Assembly (NCBI RefSeq): GCF_000741175.1
Contig: NZ_JGYS01000003.1
Location: forward strand, 186,001-250,000
Source: Bifidobacterium callitrichos DSM 23973
GTDB taxonomy: Bacteria; Actinomycetota; Actinomycetes; Actinomycetales; Bifidobacteriaceae
Reading direction: 5' to 3'
DNA length: 64,000 nt
Shown: positions 29,987 through 39,227 of the stretch, one piece after another
Layout of the letters: the number at the start of each line of letters is the position of its first letter
Position numbering within the stretch: position 1 is the stretch's first letter
The notes under the pieces: model-generated
Database searches by the model: none
The model's input: the letters and a program-made list of their open reading frames with translations, nothing else
Told to the model about the DNA's origin: nothing
Made by a program: the position numbers and the translations under genes

Positions 29987-31575
29987 GACCCGTCACCTCC
30001 GACTCATTCCACGCCACACGCAATCTCGTTCGGCCGAACGGCACGATTCATGGCTTGAAAGTCCGTCATGTCAATGGACTCTCCCATGGCCCAATGCTGA
30101 CCGGGCTAAAATGGCCACGAACCACCATCAGGAATAGTCAATCCGAAGCATCGCGCCCAATCGGCACAACAACCGTCAGCGCTTTGAACCGTGGTGTGAA
30201 GGCGACACGGTCCGTGCTTGAATCGCAATCGACACAGACGGAGACCAGCGAGGACGACGATCTGTTGTTGCCAATGGTCCCTGCAGACCGGGTACGCGAC
30301 GGCGTGACCGGCATTATTCGCACAAGACATGCCGCAAGAGGTTCAACGGCACGTGCCATGGCAGGAAGAACGGCTTCGGTTCGTGCCAAACGTACGAGGC
30401 GTTTCGGCAAGACCGTACGATCGGGTGTCCACGGGACCAAATCCGCTGCCAGAGCTTCGACGCAGATTGCACGACAAGTCACGCAGACGGTTTCTCGGAC
30501 TATGACGGCGGTGAAGGCCGGTGTTGCGGCATCGGCATCAACTGCGGTCAGCATTCCATTTCTATTGGGCGCGGCGGCGGTACTGATGGTCTTCAGTCTG
30601 CTGCTGTGGTTCATCCCCACCGTTGCCGTCGGAGATGACGGAGGCTGCGAGGCCCGTGTGATCGAAGTCCCGGACGAGGCGAAGCCATGGGTTAGTGAGG
30701 CGGCTCGATCGAGCGGATTAAGCGCTGATTTCATCGCGGCGATCATGAAGCAGGAATCCGGTTTCCGACCGGATGCGTATGCCGACGACAGTAACGGCGG
30801 AACATGGGGATTGTTGCAGATGAACAGGAGCGTATGGCGCGGCGTACATCCCGAAGGCGCCGACCAGACGCCGCCTGAAGGCATTACCGCCCCCATGGTC
30901 CATGCTCATTACGGCGGCATATACCTGAAAAACCGTCTGGAAGGCGTCAAACAACTCAAAGTCGAGCATCCGGGCATGCCGTTCGCCGAGCTTGACGATC
31001 TGACGGCTTTGGTCATCGCCCATAACGCAGGCGAAGGCAATCTCATGAGATACCCGGATATTCCCAACACCACCAAACGGTATCTCGACAACGTGAAGCT
31101 GGCCATCGACGCGGGAGGCGGCTGCTCGGCCACGGCAGGCCGAACCATCGGCAAGCTCACGCCGCCATTGGTCATGCAGCCCGGAACGCTAAACGTGGAC
31201 GTGGCGGCGACCGGCACGCCCGTAGGCAAGATCACCACCTATGAAATCGGCCAATGCACATGGTGGGCGGCCGCCCGCCGATTGCAGATCGGCAAACCTG
31301 TGGACGGTTACATGGGCGACGGCTGGATGTGGGCGTCAAGCGCCAGAAAATTCGGATACCCGACGGGCGGCGGCATACAGCTCGGCGACGTGGCGAGCTT
31401 CGCCAAAGGCTATCTCGGCGCAAGCGCCGATTACGGACACGTCGCCATCGTCGAGGAAATCAAGGACGACGGCAGCATCGTCGTCAGCGAATCCGGCGGC
31501 GGCCTCCCATACGCATGGCTCAGAACCCTTACCAAAAAGCAGGCCAACAATCCCAGCATCACTTACATCCACTAA
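29983..31575 (+). CDS. Bifunctional peptidoglycan hydrolase (SLT plus CHAP), VirB1-like
   Basis: The 530-residue type II membrane protein has a basic cytoplasmic N-terminus (1-185), a membrane helix (about 186-212), and a soluble lytic transglycosylase domain (about 225-365, catalytic Glu in IMKQESGF, then GTWGLLQMN). The C-terminal CHAP domain (about 410-530) has catalytic Cys in GQCTWWAA and His in DYGHVAIVEE. It opens the wall for the mating channel. The 185-residue cytoplasmic part is longer than in many homologues. Confidence 0.9.
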   Translation: MRPVTSDSFHATRNLVRPNGTIHGLKVRHVNGLSHGPMLTGLKWPRTTIRNSQSEASRPIGTTTVSALNRGVKATRSVLESQSTQTETSEDDDLLLPMVPADRVRDGVTGIIRTRHAARGSTARAMAGRTASVRAKRTRRFGKTVRSGVHGTKSAARASTQIARQVTQTVSRTMTAVKAGVAASASTAVSIPFLLGAAAVLMVFSLLLWFIPTVAVGDDGGCEARVIEVPDEAKPWVSEAARSSGLSADFIAAIMKQESGFRPDAYADDSNGGTWGLLQMNRSVWRGVHPEGADQTPPEGITAPMVHAHYGGIYLKNRLEGVKQLKVEHPGMPFAELDDLTALVIAHNAGEGNLMRYPDIPNTTKRYLDNVKLAIDAGGGCSATAGRTIGKLTPPLVMQPGTLNVDVAATGTPVGKITTYEIGQCTWWAAARRLQIGKPVDGYMGDGWMWASSARKFGYPTGGGIQLGDVASFAKGYLGASADYGHVAIVEEIKDDGSIVVSESGGGLPYAWLRTLTKKQANNPSITYIH

Positions 31576-31596
31576 TCCCGAGGGAAAGAAGGAAGC

Positions 31597-32835
31597 ATGC
31601 GCCGCATCAATCCCAAACTTGATCCTTGCGAGCTTTCCGATCTTATGAGCGATTCCGGCAACTGGGATCTCCTTGCGCAAATCTGCGATCATCCCGGTAC
31701 ATGGCCGGAACTCGACCAGTGGGCTGCGCATGCCATTGCAGATCCTGAAACCGCTGGGGCTCCACCGGAACCGTTGCCCGACAGGAAACCCGAGCATCGG
31801 CTGCTGCCCATCACACCCATCATCGACGATGAGCCGCCTTGCGATACGAGGAGCAATAACACTCTCGCCTCCAAGCCCGGCAAGCGGACGGGAACGACGG
31901 TAGGCATGCCGATGGAGGACGGAGAACATGTCGAGGATGATGCGCCCTTGGCGGAATTATCTGCTGACAATGCGGATGAGGTGGCCGTCCATCGGCATAT
32001 CCCTTTTACCCGCATCGCCGGCATCATGCTCGCTTCGGTCATCGCAACGGGATTAACCACAGGCCTTGTCATGGCGAAGAAGAACTATGACCATCAGGAG
32101 GCGCTCACGTCATGCAATCATGCAATCAAGCAAGCTGACATAGTGCGGATTGCATGGGACAAGGCATTGAAACAGGCGGAACCATATGTGAAGCTCCAGG
32201 ATAAAGACGTGCAGGATCCCAAGTCTTTGGAACTGCTCGCCAAAATCATGCAATATCAGCCATCAATCTCAACAGAAAATTGCAATCCGAGTCTGACGGC
32301 CGACCGTCTCGATCGCAATCGTGCAGAAATAGGGAGAGAGAACAACCAGCTCAGAACCCAGATCAGGAACCTGCATGACACAGTTGACACGGTCAAGGCA
32401 TCACACGAACAACAACAGATCGACAACGCACAGAACGTACTGAGTCAAACCATTGAAGACGCCGATAGGCTCTACAAAGAATCCGAGAACAAGGTCAGAG
32501 ACGACAACACCCGCACACGACTCAATGAGCAGATCACCCATGCACGACTCATGACGCGCGACCACCAGAGTCTTGATGTCTATGACAGAACCATCCAAGA
32601 CCTCAACGAAGTCATGCAAATCGTCCGGGATTCCATGACGACTGTAGAGAACGAGGATACATCTGATGCGGACCATTCGGATGGTTTCACACAGTCAGGA
32701 TCGGATCCCCAATCATCGAACCGACAGTCCGCACCATCATCGGAAGGTTTATCCTCGCCAGTCACGCAAGGCAATCCCACTTGGGAGGTGCCTGAGCAAT
32801 CAGCAATCCCCTCATTTCCCGACCAGCTGGGTTAA
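31597..32835 (+). CDS. Conjugation-module membrane protein with coiled-coil (412 aa)
   Basis: The acidic N-terminal cytoplasmic part (1-130) is followed by one membrane helix (about 145-165, [20 protein letters not shown]) and a long external, Gln/Asn/Asp-rich helical region (about 170-350) that should form coiled coil. A Ser/Pro-rich C-terminus closes it. A few CAAN-like bases occur in its gene (about 32112-32136). It is the last gene of the channel operon and probably a structural or wall-spanning component. No family recognised. Confidence 0.72.
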   Translation: MRRINPKLDPCELSDLMSDSGNWDLLAQICDHPGTWPELDQWAAHAIADPETAGAPPEPLPDRKPEHRLLPITPIIDDEPPCDTRSNNTLASKPGKRTGTTVGMPMEDGEHVEDDAPLAELSADNADEVAVHRHIPFTRIAGIMLASVIATGLTTGLVMAKKNYDHQEALTSCNHAIKQADIVRIAWDKALKQAEPYVKLQDKDVQDPKSLELLAKIMQYQPSISTENCNPSLTADRLDRNRAEIGRENNQLRTQIRNLHDTVDTVKASHEQQQIDNAQNVLSQTIEDADRLYKESENKVRDDNTRTRLNEQITHARLMTRDHQSLDVYDRTIQDLNEVMQIVRDSMTTVENEDTSDADHSDGFTQSGSDPQSSNRQSAPSSEGLSSPVTQGNPTWEVPEQSAIPSFPDQLG

Positions 32836-33021
32836 CATCACTTTGCAAGAATGGCTAGGAGACGGCGCTGCGGTATTCGTCGAGTTTCCGGGCCAGTCGG
32901 TCTCGACGATGTCGAACATATCAGGGAGCCTGCGGTTGAATTCGACCAATCTGTCGTTGGCAGTCACGGCCGGGCTGGTCAACTTGACCAGATTAAAGAG
33001 ACTCTAAAGAATAAAAAGACG

Positions 33022-33054
33022 AGGGCTATCCCACAGAATTCATGGAATAGCCCT
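33022..33054. terminator. Terminator between convergent genes
   Basis: AGGGCTATCCC and GGAATAGCCCT (one mismatch) form a stem flanked by A-rich and T-containing sides, between the channel operon (+) and the A+T-rich pair (-). Confidence 0.75.
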
Positions 33055-33061
33055 TATCTCA

Positions 33062-33433
33062 TCAATTGCGACGATTGTATTCATTAAGAACACTGTTCGC
33101 GTATTCAAGATGAGATTCCGTCTGTTGCTTCATGAGCTCATCGCTCGCTATGATATCGTTCTTCTCCTTCAGCAATTTCCATGCGAATATACTGTATTTA
33201 TGAGACGGATCTGCATATTCTGGAAGTTCAGGTCTTTCAAATTCAGTTAATCCAAATTTTTGCGCATTCGCCTTTTCGGTCTCTGCTGAGACTAAAGTCG
33301 CTAAATTCCAGAAAACTTGGTCTTCTTCCCACTGAGAATATGCCGCGGACACCTGAAACATCAGTACGCCCGTCATGCAGACATATATCAGGGCAATGAC
33401 TGATATAATCTGAAAATACCTTTTACTCTTCAT
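33062..33433 (-). CDS. A+T-rich membrane-anchored hypothetical protein (123 aa)
   Basis: One N-terminal membrane helix (about 7-30, FQIISVIALIYVCMTGVLMF) and an external helical domain with many charged residues; no lipobox. It lies about 20 bases after the repaired end of the amidase-like gene, so the two look like an operon. Base composition is clearly more A+T-rich than the conjugation genes on both sides, suggesting separate acquisition. Function unknown. Confidence 0.6.
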   Translation of the reverse strand: MKSKRYFQIISVIALIYVCMTGVLMFQVSAAYSQWEEDQVFWNLATLVSAETEKANAQKFGLTEFERPELPEYADPSHKYSIFAWKLLKEKNDIIASDELMKQQTESHLEYANSVLNEYNRRN

Positions 33434-33453
33434 GACAGCCAGAGTCCATTTTC

Positions 33454-34576
33454 TCAGTCATAACGATATTGAAGCCCATACCAGGTCATATTATTTTTTC
33501 CTTGTTCATGGGCATGCTGCAACGACTCCGTCAACGTGATTTGATGACGATTCTCCGTCTTCTGATCTATGACTGGATTGGCTTTGCCGTTTTTTTTACG
33601 ACGACACCCACAACGAACATAGCGTGATCGATTTCATTATTTGAGGTCCAATCGACATACAATATGCTGCCTTGCCATGCTTTCCAAACATTATCCAAAC
33701 TGTCATAACTATGCGAATAATGCTTCATGTACGAATAATTGCTATCCGCATTCATCCAAGCGCGTGTTGTCAGCTTATCCGGCATTACAGTAGAGTAATT
33801 CCATAGCCGCGTCAGCGTCATTCCGCCTTGATGAAGAGCCTGCGAGACAAAATTTGTACAGTTAGAGCCAAAAGACGGATACGCAGGATTCATTTTATCT
33901 TTATTTTCAGGACTCGTCCATTTATCGGCATAATTCATCGCCTTAATATAATTTACTCCGACGGAGTTGTCCCCGAAGGCATATGTCTGAGCCTTATTGA
34001 GTGCCTCACTTTCTAATGCGCCATTTTCATCCAAAGAAGCAGGTGTTTTGTCTTCGGTCGGCAATTCATCCGATGCGTCGGCATATTCCGGTGAATCTTG
34101 TTCATCAATCACTTTGTCGCTAATAATTGAATACCCTCGCTGCCTTCCCACATGGGCAAGCTCCATGACATGCGTAGAAGTCCAACTCTGGTCAAGATGG
34201 TCCGTTCGCTTACCATTAACATAAATAACAGTATCCGAGTCTGCGTCCAGACTCACGTTCACGGTCATATCTGCATCAATCAGATACTCTCCGTCATTTG
34301 ATGATTGAATGCTTCTAATTGTCGGTACGACTTCAACATTCTTGCTGATAAGACCCTCTTTGGCTTGTTCCTCCGCGGTAAGTGGGATGTTCAGTTTGGA
34401 CCTCGTACGCGGCGAATGATATTCGGCTAATAGTTCTTGCGAATACTGATGAAGCGTCTGCTGGATCTCTTGCATCTCCACATTGTCGCTTCCATACGCA
34501 TATGCATTCGCAGGAAGCGTCAAGCTCGTCACTGCGAGAACCGTCAATATCGGGATAATCTTTTTTTTGTTTGCAT
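33454..34576 (-). pseudogene. Secreted Amidase_6-like protein interrupted at two A8 tracts
   Basis: As sequenced, the central frame (34547-33567) encodes an amidase_6-like domain (YADKWTSPENKD, SNCTNFVSQALHQGG with the likely catalytic Cys, NEIDHAMFVVGVV with the His). It lacks both ends. At 34561-34568 (T8 on the + strand), one more A in the coding strand joins ATG 34576 and MQTKKKIIP to an ideal signal peptide (ILTVLAVTSLTLPANAYA). At 33590-33597 (also T8), one more A joins the domain to about 43 further residues ending MTWYGLQYRYD, stop at 33454. Both shifts need the same +1 A. Causes could be phase variation, slippage, decay or homopolymer sequencing error. Confidence 0.72.
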
Positions 34577-34622
34577 TTAATGCATGATTTCATGCATATT
34601 CAAGAGACTGACCGATACATAC

Positions 34623-34652
34623 AAGTTGTGTCATCTATAGATGACACAACTT
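34623..34652 (-). terminator. Perfect palindromic hairpin at the end of the VirD4 gene
   Basis: AAGTTGTGTCATC-TATA-GATGACACAACTT is a 13-base stem that includes the TAG stop of the coupling protein. It shares the TGTCATC-N4-GATGACA core with hairpins at 49190, 50135 and 54765. Confidence 0.75.
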
Positions 34653-36302
34653 CTCGCTGAGGAACGGTGGTATGCCTCTGAGTAGGTAGATGCACTGGCT
34701 AGTGGGGATGCGCCCGAGTTCGTCCGGGGTGAGGAGTTTTCTCGCGTTCTTGCGGGTGCTGCGTGTCCAGCTGCCGTTGAGGCCTTTGGTTTCGCTGGTT
34801 TCGATGACGTCGATGGTTTGGTCTCCGAGCCGGTCGCTGATGTATTTGGTGGTGCTGGGTTCGTTGCCGCCGAGGAAGAGCTGGCTGTCGCAGTTGCCGG
34901 CGATGGTCTCCCAGTCATCCCGATAGAGGCTTTTGCCTTGGCTGACGGTCTGAAGGATGATGCTGCAGCTGATGCGTCGGCTTCGTATGGTGGCGATGAG
35001 CCTTACGAAGTTGGGGATCTTGCCGATGTTGGCGAATTCGTCGAGCATGCAGTGCACGTCGCGGTCAAGCACGCCGTCGGGTTGGGCGTCGGCTTTGCGT
35101 ACAAGCGTTTCGAAGAGGCATTGGTAGAAGACGCTGGCGATGAAGGAGAACGTGGCATTGGTGTCGGGCAGTTCGAGGTAGATGATGCGTTTGCCTTGGT
35201 CGAGGGTTTCGAGCCGGATGTCGTCGCCGTCGAGAATCCGGCGTACCTCGCGCACTTGGAGGGGTGCGAGGTGGACGCCGGTGGTGATGATGATGCTTTT
35301 CTTGGTTTCGCCGGCGCCTTTGAGGAACGTGTTGTATTGGGCGCATGCGAACGCGAGCCCGTCGAGCATTCTCCGGGTTTCCGCGTCGTAGTCGTCGGGA
35401 TGTTCGCGCATGCGGTGGATTTCGGTTTGGGTTTCGGCGAAGAGCGCGTCGATGATGTATTCCTTGTCTTCGTCTTGTTCGCTGGCTCCCATGCGGTCGA
35501 GGGTGTCGGTGACTTGGTTGAGGGTGGGGTTGCTTTCGGTGTAGTAGGTCCATGCGATGAGGGCGCATAGGAGTGCTTTTTCGGCGTCCTGCCAGAAGCT
35601 GTCTCCGGTTTTGCGGTCTCCGGTGGCGTTGGTGACGAGGTTGTCGGTCAGGCGCAGGATCGCGGATTGGGGTTCCTTGGAGTCGATGTAGCGCATGGGG
35701 TTGAACCGGTCGGATCGGTCGAGGTGGATGAGGTCGAGCGTGTTGACCTGATAGCCGCGGTCGCGCATGGCGTGTTCCGTATCGCGTTTGAGTTCGCCTT
35801 TGGGGTCGGTGACGGCCCAGTTCATGTCCACGGACAATAGGTTGGGTTTGACGTAGTAGCGGGTTTTGCCGGAGCCTGATGAGCCAAGCAGGAGCGCGTT
35901 GAGGTTGCGCAGGGTGCGTCGTGTGTCTATGGAGAGCCGTTCGGTCGCGGTGAATCGGATGTTGTGGGATTCCACGGGGTCGATGAACGGTTTGATGTCC
36001 TTCGGGGTGCCCCAGTGTGCGGAGCCGTGTTCCTCGCCGCTGCGCAGGTTCAGGCGTGCCGTGTACTTGTATGCCCAGATCAGCAGGCCGACGCCCGTTG
36101 CGGCGAGTCCGCACAGCAGGTCGGTATGGTTCGTGGACAGGTGGAATGGATGGTACAGGTCGAGCCAGAACCTGTTCATCAGGTCAATCACGCTCATGCC
36201 TTCATCCAGGTCGGCGCGTATCTGGTAGCCGATCTTGTCGCCCAGCCAGAACAGCGTGAACAGTCCCATGGCCGCGGGCAGTATGGCTTGCAGACGTTTC
36301 AT
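34635..36302 (-). CDS. VirD4/TraG-type conjugative coupling protein
   Basis: The 555-residue ATPase has two N-terminal membrane helices (about 5-22 and 60-80), Walker A LLLGSSGSGKT (Gly140-Thr147), and Walker B HCMLDEFANIG (about 430). It ends in a short tail without a long acidic extension. It docks the relaxase-DNA complex to the VirB4 channel. It is the last gene of the - strand transfer operon and overlaps the preceding gene by 4 bases. Confidence 0.93.
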   Translation of the reverse strand: MKRLQAILPAAMGLFTLFWLGDKIGYQIRADLDEGMSVIDLMNRFWLDLYHPFHLSTNHTDLLCGLAATGVGLLIWAYKYTARLNLRSGEEHGSAHWGTPKDIKPFIDPVESHNIRFTATERLSIDTRRTLRNLNALLLGSSGSGKTRYYVKPNLLSVDMNWAVTDPKGELKRDTEHAMRDRGYQVNTLDLIHLDRSDRFNPMRYIDSKEPQSAILRLTDNLVTNATGDRKTGDSFWQDAEKALLCALIAWTYYTESNPTLNQVTDTLDRMGASEQDEDKEYIIDALFAETQTEIHRMREHPDDYDAETRRMLDGLAFACAQYNTFLKGAGETKKSIIITTGVHLAPLQVREVRRILDGDDIRLETLDQGKRIIYLELPDTNATFSFIASVFYQCLFETLVRKADAQPDGVLDRDVHCMLDEFANIGKIPNFVRLIATIRSRRISCSIILQTVSQGKSLYRDDWETIAGNCDSQLFLGGNEPSTTKYISDRLGDQTIDVIETSETKGLNGSWTRSTRKNARKLLTPDELGRIPTSQCIYLLRGIPPFLSEKLCHL

Positions 36303-36733
36303 TGGTTTCCCCTGTCTCTTTCCAAGCCGCCGCGGTGCTGTGTCATGGCTCGTCGCATGTCATCGCCTGCGGGGGCATCGGCCGGCTGCGCAATCCGGCT
36401 GTTGACGCGGTGTTCGGCGCGGACGCGGATGTTCGTGAGCGTTTGTTCCCTGGTCCATGGCGGATCGTCGGCCGCAGGCTGCATGACGGCGGTGTCCGCC
36501 GGCAAAAGTTCATCGTGCCCGGGCGTCGGCTGTCTGTTTCCCGCGTCGGCGGCGATGGTGATGCGCGTGAGGCCTTGGCGGTTCTCGATGGTGTCGCCTC
36601 CGTCGCACATCGCGGCAAGGATGCGTCCCACAGGTGTTCCCGTATCGTAGGTGGCGGGGATTTCGTGTGTGATTGGAGCGCCGTTGGTTTTCTCATCTGC
36701 GCCGATGATGGTGATCGTTCGCGCCGTGTTCAC
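36299..36733 (-). CDS. Transfer-operon hypothetical protein (144 aa)
   Basis: GTG start at 36733, overlapping the SSB-like stop; its own stop overlaps the VirD4 start. A soluble protein with a beta-rich first half (TITIIGADEKTNGAP, ITIAADAGN) and a charged, disordered second half. No family recognised. Position next to the coupling protein suggests an accessory or adaptor role. Confidence 0.65.
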   Translation of the reverse strand: MNTARTITIIGADEKTNGAPITHEIPATYDTGTPVGRILAAMCDGGDTIENRQGLTRITIAADAGNRQPTPGHDELLPADTAVMQPAADDPPWTREQTLTNIRVRAEHRVNSRIAQPADAPAGDDMRRAMTQHRGGLERDRGNQ

Positions 36734-37038
36734 GGGAGCGTGTCCTTGACGCTGGTGTGCAGGGCCATTTCGTCGGCCAGGATGTATGCTTCGTCGGCGG
36801 TTTCCTCCTCATGGATGATGCCGTGGACGATGAGCCGTCGCCCCTGCAGCGCACCCTGTTCGCGTAGGTATGCCGCATGGTCTCCGGCTGCGTGCACGCG
36901 GATGATGAGCGGCGCGTCCATGGTGCCGGCGTTTACGGTCAGGGTTGCCGTCGTCCTACCGTTGCCGTCGGTGTGGAATCTGGCGTCATCGGTGAGGATG
37001 CCGCGCGCATAGGCCTGCGGGTATCGGGCGTCGCTCAT
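36730..37038 (-). CDS. Single-strand DNA-binding (OB-fold) protein
   Basis: The 102-residue protein has the start of an SSB fold: YARGILTDDARFHTDGNGRTTATLTVNAG (strands 1 and 2), then PLIIRVHAAGDHAAYLREQGALQGRRLIVHG, which matches the SSB 'aa.L.kG..v.v.G' pattern. It lacks the acidic C-terminal tip of housekeeping SSB. On a conjugative element it would coat transferred single strands in donor or recipient. It is coupled to both neighbours by overlapping start/stop codons. Confidence 0.7.
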   Translation of the reverse strand: MSDARYPQAYARGILTDDARFHTDGNGRTTATLTVNAGTMDAPLIIRVHAAGDHAAYLREQGALQGRRLIVHGIIHEEETADEAYILADEMALHTSVKDTLP

Positions 37039-37748
37039 CGGCTTGGCCTGCGTTTTCTGGTGGGTTTGTCGATGTTCGGGGCTTTGCCTTGGACGGCGTT
37101 GATGGCGTCGCGTCCGATGGTGCGGGCGTCACGGCCGCCTCCGGTGAGCGCGTCGGATTCGGCGCGGGCTCTGGCCACCCGAACGTGTTTGGAGGCGAGC
37201 GTGTCGAGGGCCTGTTCCCGTGCGGCCATGACCCGTATGCTCCACGGGTCCCGGTAGTCATCAATCGGCTGGCTGATGCGAGTGCGGTCGGGCAGTTCGT
37301 TGCGTCGGGTCTTGCGGTCCACCGGGTAGGATCGGCATGCGGGGTTCGCGGATTGGATGTAGTGGATTGCGGTGGCGAGGTCGGCGATGCGTTCCTCCGC
37401 CGTTTTGTCCATGTCGATGAGCACGCGGCCCTGCACGTGTTGTTCGTCGCATACGGTGCGCGTCCATGTTTCGTAGTCGCGCACGTCAACGGTGTCCCGT
37501 TGGTCGCGGTCGTGCTGGTATCGCGTGGCATCGAACCGGTAGGTGATGTCGTGCGGGTGCACGTCGGCCGACCATTCGGGCAACGGTTCGATGGGGATCT
37601 CGCGCAGGGTGACGAGCCGGTACGGTGGTTCGATGTCCCCGTAGGAGCCTTGGGGCTGGAGGATGCCGAAGCCTTCCATGCGCAGCTCGTAGCCGAGGCG
37701 TTTGAGTTCGTCCTGCAGTTGCCGGTAGGCGGTGTCCATGGTGGTCAT
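37035..37748 (-). CDS. Transfer-operon hypothetical protein with basic tail (237 aa)
   Basis: ATG 37748 has GAGGAG upstream. Soluble and charged, no membrane segment. The C-terminus (DAINAVQGKAPNIDKPTRKR then RPSR) is a basic tail ending in Arg, similar in character to the tails of the four upstream genes, though the TLDxIRxRA motif is only faint. No domain recognised. Confidence 0.65.
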   Translation of the reverse strand: MTTMDTAYRQLQDELKRLGYELRMEGFGILQPQGSYGDIEPPYRLVTLREIPIEPLPEWSADVHPHDITYRFDATRYQHDRDQRDTVDVRDYETWTRTVCDEQHVQGRVLIDMDKTAEERIADLATAIHYIQSANPACRSYPVDRKTRRNELPDRTRISQPIDDYRDPWSIRVMAAREQALDTLASKHVRVARARAESDALTGGGRDARTIGRDAINAVQGKAPNIDKPTRKRRPSR

Positions 37749-37766
37749 GCTGGTCTCCTCGGCGGC

Positions 37767-39227
37767 TTATCGGTTGCGGGTCTTCGTCCGGTCCGGTGCG
37801 GATGGATGGGCTGTGGGGTCGTCGGCGCGCTGGCTGGCCCGTTGGCGTATGCCGTCGAGCACCGTGTCCTTGCCTTTCGACGTGTTTGGCTCTTCCTCTT
37901 TCGCCGGTTTGGGGTTGAAGGAGGTGAGGGGTGCGGGCAGCGCGTATCCCTGGTCGATCGGGGTGATGCCGTCGGCGGGGTCGAGTTCGCCGGCGGGCTT
38001 GGCGCCCATGGTTTCGGCGAGTATCGCGGCGGCGTCGCCGTGTCCGGTCCGGTCGGCGATGATGCGTTGGAGGGTGTCCTCCAATCCTGCGCTGATGTCG
38101 GTGGAATCGGTGGGCATGATGCACTGGTAGACGGGTGCCCCCCAGTTCGTCGCCGTGCCGGAGAGCGTGTATTCCATGATGCGTTCGCCGGGTTCGAGCA
38201 GTGATTCGAGCTGGAACGGTTCCCGTGCCGGCATCTGGTCGGGATTGGCGCGTTCTGCTGCGTGTTCGGCGATGAGTCTGGCGAACGTGGCAGAGCCTGA
38301 GGGCATGTCGCCGTCCAGCTGGTCGGCCACCGGTTTGATGAGGCCTTGGACCTGTCGGCGCAGGGTTTCGTCATCGGTGTCGTTGGCCCGCATGATGCGT
38401 TCGGTGATGCGTGTGGCGTCGTCCGATCGCATCACGTTGTCGTGCGTGTCTCCCCAGCGTTCAACCATCTGCAATGCATCGGAGACCGTCGGCATCGTGG
38501 CGTCGAGGCCGGGCTCGCTGTCGGTGTAGGCGTCGATGATCTGCTTGAGCTCCGTACCGGAATACCGTTTGGTGTCGGGGATGGTGGCGTCGAGCAGGAA
38601 CCCCTGGTCGGCGAGGGTGACGTTGTCGTTGATGGTGGCGTCGCGCCCGTATTTCGCCACGTCGAAGTACATGCCGTATGGTCCGTCAAGGAGTTTCGCG
38701 AGTTCGGCGTTTTGGTTGACGCAATGCCAGCCGTACATCTCGTCCAGGTCGGGCGTGTTCTCCTGCGTGATGCCTTGCGGCAGGTCGTAGGTCATGTATT
38801 CGATGTCCTCGGATTGGACGAGCAGGTTCGCCAGTCCGATCGGGTCGTGCACGCTGTTCATGTCGGCCGCCAGCCGTACCGCCTCCAATGCTTCGGGCTG
38901 GTCTTGCGTGAAGATCCGGGCGGCTTGTGCGAGCGTGTTCAGGGCGTGGATGTCTTCGTATTCGCCGGGCCGGTAGTCGAGTGCGGCGAGCAGTCCCGTG
39001 TATTCGTGGTCGAAGATGCCGTATTCCTCGTAGACGACGCCTCCTTGGCGTCCGATCTCATAGGCTTGCTGCGCGTCGAGCGTCAGTCCGACCTGTTCGG
39101 TGAGGAACCGGTCGATCCGCTGCTCGTCCGTGGGCAGGCGCAGCCATCCGCCGATGAGCGTGCCCTCGTTGTATCGGCCGAGGTTGCCTACCCATACGTT
39201 GATCGTCAGATCGTCTTCCGCCATCAT
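37767..39227 (-). CDS. ardA: ArdA antirestriction protein with long C-terminal extension
   Basis: The first 170 or so residues are ArdA: INVWVGNLGRYNEGTLIGGWL (motif 1), then DEQRIDRFL, YEEYGIFDHEYTG (motif 2), and a helical end with an acidic surface mimicking B-DNA. ArdA blocks type I restriction enzymes in the recipient. Here it is fused to about 300 further residues of unknown function, and ends KGKDTVLDGIRQRASQR...KTRNR, the tail shared by neighbours. The start is ATG 39227 or the adjacent ATG 39224, after AAGGAG. Typical ArdA is 165-170 residues, so the fusion is unusual. Confidence 0.85.
   Translation of the reverse strand: MMAEDDLTINVWVGNLGRYNEGTLIGGWLRLPTDEQRIDRFLTEQVGLTLDAQQAYEIGRQGGVVYEEYGIFDHEYTGLLAALDYRPGEYEDIHALNTLAQAARIFTQDQPEALEAVRLAADMNSVHDPIGLANLLVQSEDIEYMTYDLPQGITQENTPDLDEMYGWHCVNQNAELAKLLDGPYGMYFDVAKYGRDATINDNVTLADQGFLLDATIPDTKRYSGTELKQIIDAYTDSEPGLDATMPTVSDALQMVERWGDTHDNVMRSDDATRITERIMRANDTDDETLRRQVQGLIKPVADQLDGDMPSGSATFARLIAEHAAERANPDQMPAREPFQLESLLEPGERIMEYTLSGTATNWGAPVYQCIMPTDSTDISAGLEDTLQRIIADRTGHGDAAAILAETMGAKPAGELDPADGITPIDQGYALPAPLTSFNPKPAKEEEPNTSKGKDTVLDGIRQRASQRADDPTAHPSAPDRTKTRNR

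Noticed and set aside
32850..33000. Possible remnant gene on the - strand (readable as FNRRLPDMFDIVETDWPGNS)
   Set aside because: The segment reads like protein but has no start, is only about 60 codons and matches no family I can name; evidence is too thin to list.
34333..34593. 86-codon frame starting MKSCIKCKQKKDYP on the - strand
   Set aside because: It runs out of frame through the amidase gene; its first codons only look plausible because of the A8 tract, and the rest is a frame shadow.
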